Assembly (NCBI RefSeq): GCF_030704535.1
Contig: NC_081813.1
Location: 1,520,501-1,584,500, forward strand
Length of the DNA stretch: 64,000 nt
Reading direction: 5' to 3'
Source of the DNA: Vitis vinifera
Taxonomy: Eukaryota; Streptophyta; Magnoliopsida; Vitales; Vitaceae
Under the pieces are notes generated by a model. That model did not search any database. It had not been told where the DNA came from and saw nothing but the letters and a program-made list of their open reading frames with translations. Every line of letters begins with the position of its first letter. The first letter of the stretch is position 1. A program made the translations under genes and the position numbers. Below, one piece after another: positions 23,824 through 36,081 of this stretch.

Positions 23824-25038
23824 ATGTTGCCTTTTTGTAGTAAAGGAGAGTTGGCCAAAGATCTAGGATTCACATATTATTCTTGCTTGGGGAAGAAAAA
23901 GCTTGAGTTTGGAATGCTTGTGATGGAAGAAAAAGGACCAAAGAAGATTCTTGAGTTATTGTTTCACATGCCACATTTAATACCACCCAATGTCTTTTGC
24001 TTTATTTGTTGAGCCATCAGCCAGTGGATTTGGGAGATTTTTGTTTCTTCCCAACATTTGAAAGAATCGAAGTTAGAGTCCATGAAAGAATGGTAATCAA
24101 ATTCTTTTGTCTTCTCTGCAGACAGGATTGGTTTTGGTATGGGCCATTTTCAATCAAGCTGATCACTAGGAGAACTTTGATTCTTCTACTGTTTTTGGTA
24201 GTCCAAGAACAAGAAAAAAAGGGTTTTGATTGACTAATTCGGTTTAATTTACCAAAAGAATTACATGGCATGCCAATGTATCCATCGTTATTCACGGAAC
24301 ATCCTAATACCTTGATTAAAAGCCCCGAAAACTGGATACGGAAACCTCGGGATCGGAAATCAATCATGGCTACCAATTTTATGAGGGACACACTGATCTC
24401 ATCACTCTCACTTCAGTGAAGAGAATGGTAAGAAAATGAAAATTTCATAGCCTTAAAAGGTAGTGAAACAAAACTGCAATGTGCCCCACATGAAAAGGAT
24501 GTCAAGGAAAATGGCCAATCTATAGACCCCAGTGTCCCTCCATTGTCTTCCTTCACTTCATGGCAACCCCCATGAAAGAAAGTCCACAGATTTACTCAAA
24601 ATTGAAGAAAGCTAGCTTCCCATTTAACCTTTTTTTTTTCCTGTTCTTTCGTTTTGGAATCTCATCTCATCATCTGATATCTCAAGAATTTTACAGCTTT
24701 TGGTAGCATCCTGATTTCTTGCCTTTAGAATTGGCATATACTCCCACATGGGGATCATTTGAAACCGATGGATCATCAGTCCTACCGCATGCATGCATTG
24801 TAGACAAGTCAAGGCCATAACTGATTCAGGATACTATCACAAACTTCTCAAAATGTGTCCTAGTTCTTGAAATTGACCCTTGAACTATTTCTTTGTGTGG
24901 TCTATTTGAAACTGCAGGTTTTTTTTTTTCTTTTTCTTTTTTTTCTTTTTTCTCCTGTCTTTTCCTTTTTCTCTTTATCCTCAAGGGATGGAATAATTTG
25001 TGATGTTATCACATAATGAGGATGATTATCATGCACGT

Positions 25039-25077
25039 GGCCTCTATCAGCCTCGAATCGCGGGGCTGATAGAGGCT
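25039..25077. other. Strong hairpin of unknown function
   Basis: GCCTCTATCAGCC (25040-25052) is the exact reverse complement of GGCTGATAGAGGC (25064-25076). Pairing extends inward through TCG/CGG and outward by one G-T pair. This gives a stem of about 17 bp around a 5-base loop. The stem is GC-rich in AT-rich surroundings and is preceded by GCACGTGG. It is shorter than a normal plant miRNA precursor. It could be a regulatory palindrome, a terminator-like structure or a small foldback repeat. Confidence 0.6.
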
Positions 25078-25229
25078 GCATTCTAATCATGGTGATTGGA
25101 TTTGTCCTTTTACCTCATGATTCTTACCAGTTTTTCATAATCAGAGGGGGGGAACTATCAAAGAAGCACGTAGCTGGAAGCCACTGAAACTAGGCTTTGG
25201 GGGTCTAAATTGATTGCTTCTGATTGGGT

Positions 25230-25252
25230 GGGGGGGGGCGGCGGCGGCGGCG
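25230..25252. repeat. G-run followed by CGG trinucleotide repeat
   Basis: GGGTGGGGGGGGGCGG leads into several CGG units. It is the only such GC-pure tract in this intergenic area and could form a G-quadruplex on the + strand. Confidence 0.75.
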
Positions 25253-25689
25253 GTGTTCCACTGAATCAAGTGAAATCAAAGCCCATCTCTAATTTGGGAA
25301 AATTTTTAAAGAATTCAGCTGGAAAAGATTTGGGAAAATTCTTAAAAGTCAGCTGTATCAATATCTTCATTGATTCAGCTGAAACTATGGACAAAAATTT
25401 CAGTGACAGTCTATGAAAAACAAGTGGAATGGGCAATCCTGGCAAGTCCTATTGAACCTAAAGAGTAAAGAGAGTTCACTCCCATGGCTGCCAATGATAA
25501 TGGAAACGGCTAGCATTCAAGACCAGGCCCTTTACTTTACTTTAGGCTTGCCTTATCTGCTTGAGTGCTCCAGTCCAGTGGTGGAGTTCCTTAATGCAGC
25601 TGGAGGGCTGGCTTACTGGCTATAGTTTTATTTTTTGAGGGGGGTTTTGAGAGCATAGAAGTCACGAATCCCTCGTATCTAGGCCCAAG

Positions 25690-26020
25690 TCCATTAGAGA
25701 GCCAAAACAAAGACCTTATCTGAATCAGAAACTGGCTTCTGAATTGCCGTAAGATCATCACATATGGTTTTCAATTTTGAACATAAACAGGTTTGGAACC
25801 CTTTGCGACTTAGCTGCAATTGACACTGTAGTTGATGTTCTCGGTCCTCTGAAGATTGGGCAAACGTTTTTTCTAAGCACATCCAAATATTACGAGACGT
25901 TCTTAGTCTTGTCGTTGGACTAAGATCGTCTTCGGTCATTCCAAAGATCTTTCCTATATAGCTACAAGCTTGCGACCCTTCTGAACCAACTTAGGCCTAC
26001 AAAGTGAGATGATGGCTTTC
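25690..26020 (-). mobile_element. Decayed copia gag fragment
   Basis: On the minus strand the translated words SRNIWMCLEKTFAQSSEDRE, KTICDDLTAIQKPVSDSDKV and the following FVLAL fit the copia-type gag signature (W..L...FA..S..RE, then K.ICD.L.A...PV.D.DK). Only this part of gag is visible, with no pol and no assignable LTRs. It is an old, broken copy. Confidence 0.65.
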
Positions 26021-26031
26021 GAGAAATCAAT

Positions 26032-26300
26032 TGTAATGACCCCACTCTTAATCGTGTAAATATTATTCGTTTTACACCTAATGAGCTCTCATAATTTTAA
26101 AACACGTCTCACAGATTGTGGGATCAAACAAACAAATACCCCTTTATGAGACCAAACAAACTTCTACACTAAGATTGAGAATCGTGTAATTTGGATTCTT
26201 ATAATGGTATCAAAGTCAATCCTCAACCTCAATGTGAGTCTTTGTTTGTTTAGTCCCGTAGGATGCAATGTGAAAGTCGTGCCTATATGGAGGATGATTA
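26032..26300 (+). mobile_element. TRIM-like short LTR and primer-binding-site fragment
   Basis: Begins TGTAATGACCCC and runs about 170 bp to ATTCTTATAA. TGGTATCAAAGTC (26205-26217) follows, close to the initiator tRNA-Met primer-binding site, then GTTTAGTCCCGTAGGATGCAA. A short LTR plus a Met primer site suggests a terminal-repeat retrotransposon in miniature. A GTCCCGTA(T/G)GGA-CAACG-like internal motif recurs at 37260-37310 and 37590-37630. It is old, and no partner LTR was identified. Confidence 0.5.
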
Positions 26301-26656
26301 TAACATCCTATTTCGAACGAGAGGGAAAAGTTTAATGCTATATATGCATGGATTCCTTATAATTTTACACAAGCACTTTAAAGACAAAACTTTTGAGTCT
26401 AGAGAAGACAATATTTACATTACCGGGAGTGAGTTGTTACCTAGGCCATGTGTTTTGGAACTGAAATCATGGAACAAAATAGAGAACCATGAAAAAATGC
26501 CCATTCAAGCCCTTATGCAAGACTTGTGGAGTTTAAAGAGACAAGACAATTCACTCTTCAATCAATCTACACTGATTCACACCAATCCAAACATGGAAAA
26601 CAAGTTCATGTCTCAAACCAAAACTATTGTATAGCCACAATTGCTGTGTAAACAAG

Positions 26657-26749
26657 TATAAATCCATAATCCCAAACCAAAACTATATTCTAACAACTAA
26701 AACTATAAATCCATAATCCCAAACCAAAACTATATTCTAACAACCAATT
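26657..26749. repeat. 47-bp tandem duplication
   Basis: TATAAATCCATAATCCCAAA and the following CCAAAACTATATTCTAACAA occur at 26657 and again at 26704, almost identical. The repeat lies just downstream of the IQD gene. Confidence 0.9.
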
Positions 26750-26821
26750 CTCACACGACTTTTTCCAATTGAGTGGTTTCAGTATCATTAAGACAACAAG
26801 GTGTTGCCCCCTGCTCCTCTA

Positions 26822-29255
26822 TCAGAATAGACAATTGTTGCCTTTTATCCTATTGAATCTATCCAATTGTATTGTAGGGTAAAGGTCTTTGCAGAGCTTA
26901 GCTGATGGGGTATAAGAACCAGTACTGCTCTTTGTATCCCCAGTAGAGATTGCCATTGATTTCATATGTAGCTGAGCATCCTCCATTAAAGGCCTTGGAG
27001 GAGAAGAATACTTGGAGGCTTTCTGCTTGGCCTTGATTGACTCTGTGAGATTCATGTAGCTGGGTCTGCTTGTATGATTCTCCTCTACCATCTCCATTAC
27101 TGTATTGCTAGATGATGAGGTTGATTCTGAGCTTCCATCATAGAGAAATTCAGAGCTCGGGTCGGAAGATGACCGAGAAATTTGGCCAACAACCGGAGAT
27201 CTTGGATACATCCTGGGAGTGAGGCTGTTGTTGTTCCTTTTAGGTTTGAGTATGCTGTGCTCAGAAGAATTTGATCGAAAACCTGCGGTATAACAATCTT
27301 CACTTCTTCTAGACAATGGAGTCATCTCTGGCCGCTCGGTCTGGACTTCTTCCATCAACCGGTTTTCCCACGGCTTTGCTGCCATCCATCTCTCCAACCA
27401 GCTCAATCCTGGGCAGTTATTGTCCTGCTTCTGCTGCTTAAGAGAATTCGCCGATTTGCTTGTTCTCAAATATGGGCAATGGTTTGTTCTTGAGGGCTGA
27501 AAACAAGAACAGATTTCAATGCTCAATCCCAACACATTGGGATCAAATATCTCACCAAGAAATACTACAGAAGAGCCAAAACAAAGTTTGCTAACTGTTT
27601 TCAAAAACAAGTTTTTATTTTGTAAAACCAAAACAATAAAACAAGTTTAACAATCAGAAAGTATAAAATATGGTGTTTTCAGATAACATCTAAGTATAAA
27701 ATATGGTGTTTTCAGATAACATCTTTTGGTTCTGAGAATTGTTTTAAAAAATAATCATAAAAATAAAAAAACACTATGTTTATAAAATTTATTTATAAAA
27801 CATATTTAAAAACATTTTAAATTCATAAATAGATGTTTGTTTTACCAAATATCAAATAACAATTTTCAAAAATTGTTTTTCAGAACTGTTTTAAAAAAAC
27901 AGTTATAGTTTGTTTTTTCTTGAAATCATCACCTTCTGAGAGATGGAGTAGGAAATTGCTCTCTCCCTCTTGATAGCTCCTTCTTGCCTCATCTGTAACT
28001 TTGTTCTTACTTGGTCCACAGTGCCCCTTCTATCACACCATCCTTCCTGAAAATTCCCAAGACTACACATTACTAAATGAAAAACAACACAAAGAATTGA
28101 AATAAAAAACTAAAGAGCCTATAATTATAATACCTCTGCCTGCTTAATGGGATCAGGCAGGTTTTGAAGATGATCAGGTACTTTCTGCTGTGCCTGCCCT
28201 TCTGAGGCCATGCTCACACACTGAGCCCTGACTCGGGCCTGAACCCGAACAAGTGCCTGCATACACCTGAGTGTCACAGCCGCCTGCTTTCTGACCTGCC
28301 GGCCACGGACTATGGCCTGAAGCCTCACCAGAGCTTTCAAGGCCCTCAGGGCCCTTCTTGCCTGCAATTTTCCCATTTACCCAGATTAAAAAATAAAAAA
28401 TAAAAAAGTATCCCGTGAAAGAGATTGAATTCGGTGAAAAGAAAAAGCATCTGAAACACCCAATTAGGGAGTAGGGCAATCAAATTCTACCCAAGAAATT
28501 ATTGAATGATTCAAAAATAATAGTTGGTACTAATCAATTTTGAAGCAGCCCAGTGACACCAACCTTCAAATTTACTTGAATTCTAACTGATGAAACTAAT
28601 CTATTCAAGAATCTGAAGAATTGGGGATTCAATTTCTTTGATTTATATACTGGGAGTTCATCTCAGACCCTGTTTCCATTTTGTTTTTTGTTTTTTTTTA
28701 AAGAATTTGCAATCACCGAACACATTTTCTCTGGCATTTCTAGTCAAACAGCTCAAGGTTGTGCATATTCGGACTGAATTCAAGTTTCTTTTTTTTTTTT
28801 GGGATAATTGAGCTAAATTCTGAGTAATAGGGCATGGAAAAGAGTAAAAGCAGCGAAACCCATTTACCAGAAGGCCTCGAAAAGCGGTCTGGATGCGAAT
28901 CGCAGCCCATTCTTGGCGAACCACCATGAAATCCTTGGGCGGAGCTCGAACAACGGCAGCCACAGCAGCAGAGAACCCATTACCAGCCACCACTGAAGAA
29001 TCGGACGCCTCTGATGCCGCCACGTTCTTTCCTTTCAAACCCAAACCCCCCGAAGAGCTCCTCCACAGCCTCCATTTTCTCCTCCCATTACCACCAGCCT
29101 CCTTCTCCTAAAACCCACAGAAGAAGACACATCAAAACCCCGAAAACAGCCAAGAAAAAAATATATCAAAACCACAAATTCGAACTCACATGGTCTTTGA
29201 TCTGGGCATTTTTGTGCCCAATCAGCGATTTTAGCCAGTTCCCTGAACCACCCAT
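26822..29255 (-). CDS. IQD protein (IQ67-domain calmodulin-binding scaffold)
   Basis: Five exons, 29255-29190, 29107-28868, 28361-28134, 28046-27933 and 27496-26822. All have phase-0 GT-AG junctions and together encode 440 residues. The start [15 protein letters not shown] matches IQD N-termini. The IQ67 domain spans about residues 89-155, with IQ motifs in [19 protein letters not shown] and [17 protein letters not shown]. The exon 2-3 junction falls inside the first IQ motif, a hallmark of the family. The C-terminus has the conserved [16 protein letters not shown] motif (361-376, DUF4005). Known family members bind calmodulin and microtubules and act at the cell cortex or nucleus. The downstream neighbour on the same strand (IQM) also binds calmodulin but is unrelated in fold. 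Confidence 0.95.
27659..27727. repeat. 33-bp tandem duplication in an IQD intron
   Basis: AAGTATAAAATATGGTGTTT with the following TCAGATAACATCT occurs twice back to back (starts 27659 and 27692) in intron 4. The copies appear identical, so the duplication is recent. Confidence 0.95.
27724..27915. repeat. AT-rich inverted-repeat element in IQD intron 4
   Basis: The left end TGGTTCTGAGAATTGTTTTA is roughly complementary to the right CAAAAATTGTTTTTCAGAAC region. The AGAAC(T)GTTTTTAAAA-type words recur at 34560-34980, 52635-52990, 53340-53990 and 59120-59460, so this is a dispersed family. Ends and target duplication are not certain. Confidence 0.5.
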
Positions 29256-30607
29256 GAGACAAAAATCTGTTTTTTTGAAGTGAAGAAACACGAGAATAGA
29301 GAAAAATGTTATCAGAAAATGCTTTCTGGAAACAAGATTTACACGCAAAACAGTGGAGAGAGAAGGAGGTGAAGGATTTATTAACAAGTTAAAAAAGAGC
29401 CGTTTGAATTTTGAAATTCAAAAAAAAAAGGCTGTCCGTAACGGACAAGAAGACTTTATTTTATTCCTATTTGTCTCCTAATGACGCTCCTTCAAATTTT
29501 AAAACATTACTAAGAAGTCAAATCCAAACACAGGATACGACGTCGTTTTATCTTGACCCCATTCAACTTACCGTTTGTTTTTCAAAACGGTTTTAACTTT
29601 TAACTTACCATTTTAAATAAACTTTTATTATTCAAGTATTGAAAAGGTTAATTTTTGGGTGTTTTACATTCTATCTCCTCATAATCAAAATTTAATTCTT
29701 TTTACCCTCCAAATTTATTAAAGAACGATACTTAGCCTGCAATTACAAAACCGCTATAAAATTATAAAAGGAATTTCTAAAATCCCTCCAAAATATAGAA
29801 GGCATCAATTTTGAATTTTTTTACTTTACGAAGGTGTTGATAGAGATATTTGTGTGTCTATTAGCTATTTTTGCGTGTCATCACAATTTTGAATTTAGAT
29901 GATAAGTGTTTTTATTTACATTTCAAATTTGTTTTTTCATTTAAAAGGTAAAAAGTCGAGTTTTAAATGTAAAAATACAAAGTATGAAACATGTTGAAGA
30001 TTGAACAGGTAAAATATATTTGATTATAAAATTAATTAAAAACTTACGTTTTTTTTTTAATAATTTTGTTTTTCATTTTCCTTCGCTAATGCACGACCAA
30101 ACGTACCATTAACTTCTATGCACCTTCCCTAATGCACCATGGTCAGTATGACCTTAAGACGTTTCAAAGTTGAATTGGGACTTAATGGTGATGCTTCAGT
30201 ATGTGACCCTCTTCTATGTTGAATTGTTCTATTCATAAGAAGACTAGGTCATCATGGATGAGAAATGTTTGAATTTTTATTTTCATTCAATAATTATTTT
30301 GAATTCTACAATGGAATTTTCTTACAAGGATGGAGAAACAAAGAGGAGATTGAATCAAACATTTGAGTAAAGAGATCAATTCGTCTATGACTATCTATGA
30401 GTTAAATGACCTGCAAGACAAGTGAAGAAAAAAAATGCTAATTGCAGGAGAGAAAAAATGGCGCAAGCCCTTCAACCTTTTAGGTTTATAAGGCCTAACG
30501 CATGTCATGGCCCAAGCCATGACGCGTGATGTGTGCCACGACGTGTACCAGTACCCGTGCCATGACTCGTGCCTCAAAAAACCACCATTTGGTGAATTGG
30601 CTCTGTT
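29256..30607. other. IQD upstream region and IQM downstream region
   Basis: The first few hundred bases hold the IQD 5' UTR and promoter (GC-poor, with CTTCACTTC-type words). A short ATGACGC/CGTGCCATGAC-rich patch of repeated words lies at 30490-30575. No gene is supported between. Confidence 0.5.
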
Positions 30608-33125
30608 TTAGTTAGAAGTAGGTAGATTGACCCTTGGGCTAGGGAGTCCCATGTAGGAAAGTCTGGGGGATAGGTGGATCTTGGGGCTTGGCCTTGGTGA
30701 GGGGATTGGCAGGACTGGAATGCTGCTGCTGCCAAAGGCTCCTGGATTGATCCTGGGGGATAGGTTGACTTGCTCCAGTGCTCTGATTTTGAGCTCTGCA
30801 GGGTAGTCCCTTAAGACCCTGATTCGCGGACCAGCCCCAGTAGTCCATTGGCACGACAATCGTTTGCCTAGGCCAAACGCCGGTTCTATGTCGGTTCCAA
30901 TTCTGCCCACGTTGTCCTCTTGATGAATTGCTGTTGGTTTGGCCTCCTGGGTGATGACCCCATCTGCATCAGCTGCTTCAGAGACGGTGATGCTTCCTGA
31001 GGGAAACCTTGGCGAGTCTGATGACTTCAGCTCACTGTCTGCAATTTTGAGCGTTGGGTTGTCATCATCTACTGCACATCTCTGCAGAAAACAACCTTAA
31101 AAATGAGCATATATATGCATATATCGTCGCATTGGAGTCCAGGAAGATGGTTGAGAGGAATTTACCTTCACATTGGTCAAGTCTACATGGTGCTCCTCTA
31201 GGAAGCTGATGAACTCCATGAAGTTCTCCTCTGTTGGGTGATAATGGCCACTGTAAGGCCATATAGCCTGAGCAAATTGCAGGGGAAAATCAAGTTAAAG
31301 GTGTGCTTGGGTGATGGTTATGGCCATGCCTGAATGGAATAAAGCATACCTCAAGAACTCCATTATGGGCAACCAGTCTTCCAGCTGCAGTGGTAGCTCC
31401 TCCAGCGAGAAAACTCGAGTGCTGAAACCGGCCTTTCTTCTTTTCTGCTACATACATATTCCTTGAGGTGCTCAGGACAAAAATCCACTTGGAACCCTCA
31501 ACGGTATTCACAAGCTCCCCACTGCGCCTATAGACAAGCTTCCCATCGTCTACAATCACTTCATATGTTTCCCTCTCTTTCTGCAAGAGCAATAGATTTC
31601 ACAGCATTAACAAAGGCAAATTGGGTTCATCATTTCTTGTAACAAAATTGACCATTGATAGAAAATTAATGCGGTATAGTCTAGCTCAGAACTGAAAGCA
31701 AACTGATTTTTTTTCATAAGAAATTCATTATGATGATTTTGGGGAATATAAGAGGGTGTTCACTGATATTAAGGCATGCAGACAAGAGGCATGTCTGTAA
31801 GAATTCAAGTATATTGTCAGGCGGTCGATACTTACCGGAGCAAGGTACTTGATGCATTGTCGCTGTAGAACAGCTCTCGAGCACTTCTCAAGGTTTAATT
31901 CCTTGCCATCTCCAACATCCAACCTTCATTTTCACAAAGGAAGAAGTTAGAAGAAAATTCATTCTGTTAAGACTCTAAAAAACCGGTCATTAGCGTGTTT
32001 TTACCAGTAGAAGAAAGGTTGGGAGCTCTCACTATGGAACCAGACATCATAATACAAGTGTAGATTGTGTCCATAGCGATGGCGTGGATCAATCTGCGCA
32101 AAACAAGGAGTCATTATTAACATCATTTTTCTCCATTTCTAAAATTTTCTGAGTAACCAAGCAATGAATTTGCAGAAAAAAAATATCAGATGGTATGGAG
32201 TGTGGGCTTAAAACTTACTGCTTCAAGCCAATGTCTCAGTGCTAGTTTCTTAGCCTTCTCATCCTTGGACAAGCCCTTCCCAACCTACAACCATGAAAAA
32301 AATCCGAAGATCATATACAAATACTAAATAGTTTTTAGCAGAAAAAGCAGTTAGAGTTGACCAAAAGTTCACAATGACTGAAAGCAAAATGGATCGTTAG
32401 GATGGCATAGTGATGAAGTACCTTGGCTGCCCTCGTACTGGCCCGTGCCCAACGTGAAACTGCAGTTTCTGGTTTCTCAATGTTGAAGAACGACACAGAG
32501 CTCCTCTTCAGTGTTGCAAAGTCCAATGCCTTCCACCTACAACATCAGCAGAAAGATCAAGACCGAGTTCCAAACCAAGGACTAAAATTAGTTTCAAGCA
32601 AAACAGAGAAAAGAAAATAACAAACCAGAGCTCTTCAACAACTACAGCGCAGTCTGCAAGGTTCCGTCTTGTTCGGTAACTCTTGTAAACTTTCTGCAGC
32701 TTAACTGCGGCAGCATCAAGCTCACTAACAGGCCTTGGAGAGAACAAGACGGCTGGGTCAGGTACAGTCTCTGCAGGGTTTGTTTTCTTAGTCAATTCGT
32801 CACCTTTTTCCCTTGAATCCAAATTCTCTCCATCCAGCACTATACTCTTGAATGAAACAGTAGTTTCAAGCCTTAGCTTTTTGAACTCTGGTTTCCTGAA
32901 GTGTATCGATTCTTCAATAACCACCTCATCAGAGCCATCAGATATGGTGATGTTATCAGAATCCCTTTTCTTGAAACTAACAGTTCTCAGCATTGTCTCC
33001 CCGTCATTGGAGTTGAAGCTGATGGATCTTACTATAACTGTATCTACATTTTCTGTTGAACCAAACAGTCTTGTTCTCAGGCTTTGTGTTGGGATAGATG
33101 AGGGCAAGGAAAATGGCAATCCCAT
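30608..33125 (-). CDS. IQM family calmodulin-binding protein
   Basis: Eight coding exons: 33125-32626, 32536-32422, 32284-32219, 32093-32005, 31923-31836, 31580-31350, 31267-31166 and 31081-30608. Every junction joins in frame to 554 residues. An IQ motif lies at about residues 138-158 ([19 protein letters not shown]). The family hallmark [20 protein letters not shown] follows, then the conserved region with [38 protein letters not shown] and [20 protein letters not shown]. This matches the plant IQM1-6 family, calcium-independent calmodulin binders involved in stress, stomatal and light responses in Arabidopsis. The Pro/Ser-rich tail (SPRP, SPRL, SPRV) is probably disordered. A 5'-UTR intron (33159-33551) and a TATA box (33611-33618) fit transcription from about 33,580. 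Which IQM it is was not resolved. Confidence 0.95.
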
Positions 33126-33158
33126 TGATTCACAAGTAGTGATTCTTCAAGGACCAAC

Positions 33159-33551
33159 CTGTTTCACAAGATTGTTTATCAATTCAACTATGCTTATTCA
33201 AAAATTCTATGGGATATATGACATTAAAATTCAAAGAAAAACCAAAGAAACATCGATTCAGTCGATTGATCAAACAGAAAGGACCCATTCATATATCAGC
33301 TCAAATTTTCAGAAAATGAAGTTTTCAGCCCAGAAAATTTGACATTTTCCATTTCATCCTAGGTGAAATCCTGTACCCATGATTGAATTCATTACCAACC
33401 CAGTTTGAGAAACCCCAAAATCTCAAAGTTTCAAACTCACATTCCACAAAATTTTCAAATTTTCCAAGTTTAATCCAATCTAGAAAATCAAACAGAGAAC
33501 CAATAAACACCAAAATGAACAAACAAAGAGGAACAAGTCAAGGGTTTTTAC
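33159..33551 (-). other. Predicted 5'-UTR intron of the IQM gene
   Basis: On the gene strand a donor GTTTCAG|GTAAAAA (33551 downward) and an acceptor GTGAAACAG|GTTGG (at 33158) bound a 393-bp intron. It ends 33 bases before the start codon. The sequence between is AT-rich and non-coding. Confidence 0.65.
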
Positions 33552-33610
33552 CTGAAACCTCTATATGGAAAGCAGGTGAATCTGGTTCCCTACATCACCA
33601 TTCCCCCCCA

Positions 33611-33618
33611 TATATATA
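33611..33618 (-). promoter_or_regulatory. TATA box of the IQM gene
   Basis: AGTATATATATGGGG on the gene strand, about 30-60 bases upstream of the predicted 5'-UTR exon. Confidence 0.55.
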
Positions 33619-33952
33619 CTGACCAATTCAAGGGGAAAAGGACCCATAAAATATTAAAAAGCAAAGGAAAATAAAGTCCACGTAGACTCATCTTCTAACC
33701 CAACAAAGACTGGAAAAAGGGAAGAGGAAATCAAAATTATAATATTCATAACACAGAATAGTCATAGAAGTGTGTTCCCCATCAATTTGAGCTGGGCTCC
33801 TTTGAATGGAAAATGGTCGTATGAAACAGAAGGGCTTGCTTTTTCCAGCTTGTGTGCCACTCGGGGGACTTTGAAGTTGAAGTGTTCAAAGATTTGGCAT
33901 GCTTGGAAAGAATGTGAACCAAATTTCCATGTACAGAGGGGGACAGAAAGAG

Positions 33953-33957
<5 letters not shown>

Positions 33958-33986
<29 letters not shown>
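33958..33986. repeat. (GA)n microsatellite
   Basis: Run of AG dinucleotides upstream of the IQM promoter. Confidence 0.95.
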
Positions 33987-34109
33987 TGTCAAAGGGAGAA
34001 ACCCCGTGTATGTTCCCAAAGACTTTCCATGAAAGATCAAGCTTTGGAAATAAAACTAATCAACTCTTGACTAGAAAACTAAACCCCAACTCTGTCAAAC
34101 ACTCAAGTT

Positions 34110-36080
34110 AGATTTTGTCTATCATTCTCATGTGGTCAATTTTCATGTCAGTCTTCATGCATGATTTGCCCTGAAATCAATGCCAACTAACCCTAGTTAG
34201 TCCTATCCCTACGTCAGGTTCTATTTTGAATGTCGTTCAATAATATGATAATACATTTTTAAAATAAATAAATCATAATATTTTTATAAATAAATTAAAA
34301 TTTCATAAATTCCAAAATAATATTGAGTCAACGTTAGGTATGATGCTTATAAATGGTATAAAGTATGCTTTGTCCCTTCTTTGGGTTCGATATTGTCGGG
34401 AGATTTACTCTAAAGACTAAATTAATAAGAAAGTGACATTCTTATAAATAAATTTAAAAATAATATTAATTGAAAATTAAAAATTAATTAATTATGATGT
34501 TAGGTTAGTCATTTAGTTTAATTTTAATAGGAATCATATTTGAATCATACCGGCAAAGAGTCAACTAGGAATCGTATTTGGATTAACATTTTTAAATAGT
34601 TTTTGTTTTTTATTTACTTTTATAAGCTAACAACGCTTTTTAAAATTGAATAAAAGCTTTTTATCCATTTCACCATGTTTTCTTAAATTTGTTTTTAAAA
34701 ACCGTATTTTATTATTTAACTTAAAAACATTTAAAAAAAAATAAGTTTCAGAAGACATGGTCAAAAGGACCCATATTTTTCTTTTGTTTCTAAAAATAAG
34801 TGAAAACAACTCTTATTTATTCTCTAAAAATTGTTTTCTGTTTCACCTTATTTTTAAAAATTATTCTCAAATAATAACAATCAAATAATATTAAAAAAAT
34901 TAAAAACATATTTTTATATTTAAAAACGAAAAATTGTTTTTAAATCATAACATACTCTTTTTCCTTGACATTTTTAATAAAAAAAATTAATTTAATATTA
35001 TTTCCATCTAAATGAACAACTTTTGATTTATGAAAAAAGGTGTTTCATGTTTAATGAATCATGATCGGTGTTCCGTATGTAACGAAACTGTAACCTAATT
35101 ATCACCTTTCCGCTAAATAAAACTTCCTAAAGTTGTTTCACATTTAATATAATTATAACCAAGTCTTCATCTATCATTACTAGACACTCTTCAAATGAAT
35201 AAATTTTAAAACCCGAATCAAACTTAAACAAATACACAAATTGAGATTAAAAATAAATAAATAAAAACTAAATCATGATTAAGTTTCAAAAGTGAGAACC
35301 TTATGTAGATATTGAGGGAGTCAAAAGTGGGCTATGATCATGTTTACACTTTATGAAGCTTGTCCAATTAACCCACCAAGAACACGCTTAACAAGTCTTA
35401 TAATCTTGCAAGGTCCCCATCAATCTCCAAAATTCTAATTTCAACAACTTCCTGTCAATTTTTGTGCTGTGTAATCTTCGGAAAAAGGTTTTTATTTCAT
35501 ATGGAAAAGTACTATGAATTTTAACAAATATTTTGTTGGGTTTTTTTGGGAATTGTATTTTATTTTATTTATTAAAAATAATGGTAATTGTAATTTTTTT
35601 CATTTTAATTAAATATAATTTTATTCTATCTAAACACTCGTATTCTTGATTTCATGTTTGGTTAGGGGAAAATACCAAAATATATATTATGAATTTTTTT
35701 AGTTTATATGTAAAATGGGAAAAACAAAATATAATTAAAATTTATGCTTTTTAAATTATATATGAATAATTTATTATTTTTATTTTAAGTTTTGTCAACA
35801 AAACAAGCTATCTACCATGTTTGTTGATTGGGGAAGAGAGCATTTTCGTCTCCACAAATTGAATTGATTCACTTCTATTATGACTACCTTGTTACGACTT
35901 CAATAAAAGAAATCGACCATACTACACATTAATAAAACCACTAAAAGTCATTTGGCTTACACTACACAAAAATATATTTCTTAGGCAAAACCAATTTCCA
36001 AAATGTGGTCGACGATCAAATTGATAATTGTCAAATCATTAACAAAAAATTTAAGTTATTAGGTGATAATTCAAAACCGT
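34110..36080. other. AT-rich intergenic DNA with dispersed repeat words
   Basis: 34560-34980 contains several copies of words from the AGAAC/GTTTTTAAAA repeat family also seen in IQD intron 4. No gene supported. Confidence 0.45.
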
Positions 36081-36081
36081 A

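Larger units (their letters stand above)
23824..25689. other. Intergenic DNA, short open frames of doubtful coding value
   Basis: Short frames (for example 23824-24012 and 25210-25416) lack recognisable domains or splice partners. The stretch contains T/C-rich tracts near 24920-24980, the hairpin at 25039-25077 and a G-run/CGG repeat at 25230-25252. Confidence 0.4.

Noticed and set aside
24240-24420. Possible exon-like patch (GGCATGCCAATGTATCC, CGGGATCGGAAATCAATCATGG)
   Set aside because: Short open frames on both strands without consistent splice sites or recognisable protein.
26263-26634. 123-codon open frame downstream of the IQD gene
   Set aside because: Overlaps the TRIM-like fragment, has no domain and no splice partner.
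32848-33342. 164-codon plus-strand frame
   Set aside because: Antisense shadow of IQM exon 1 and its 5'-UTR intron.
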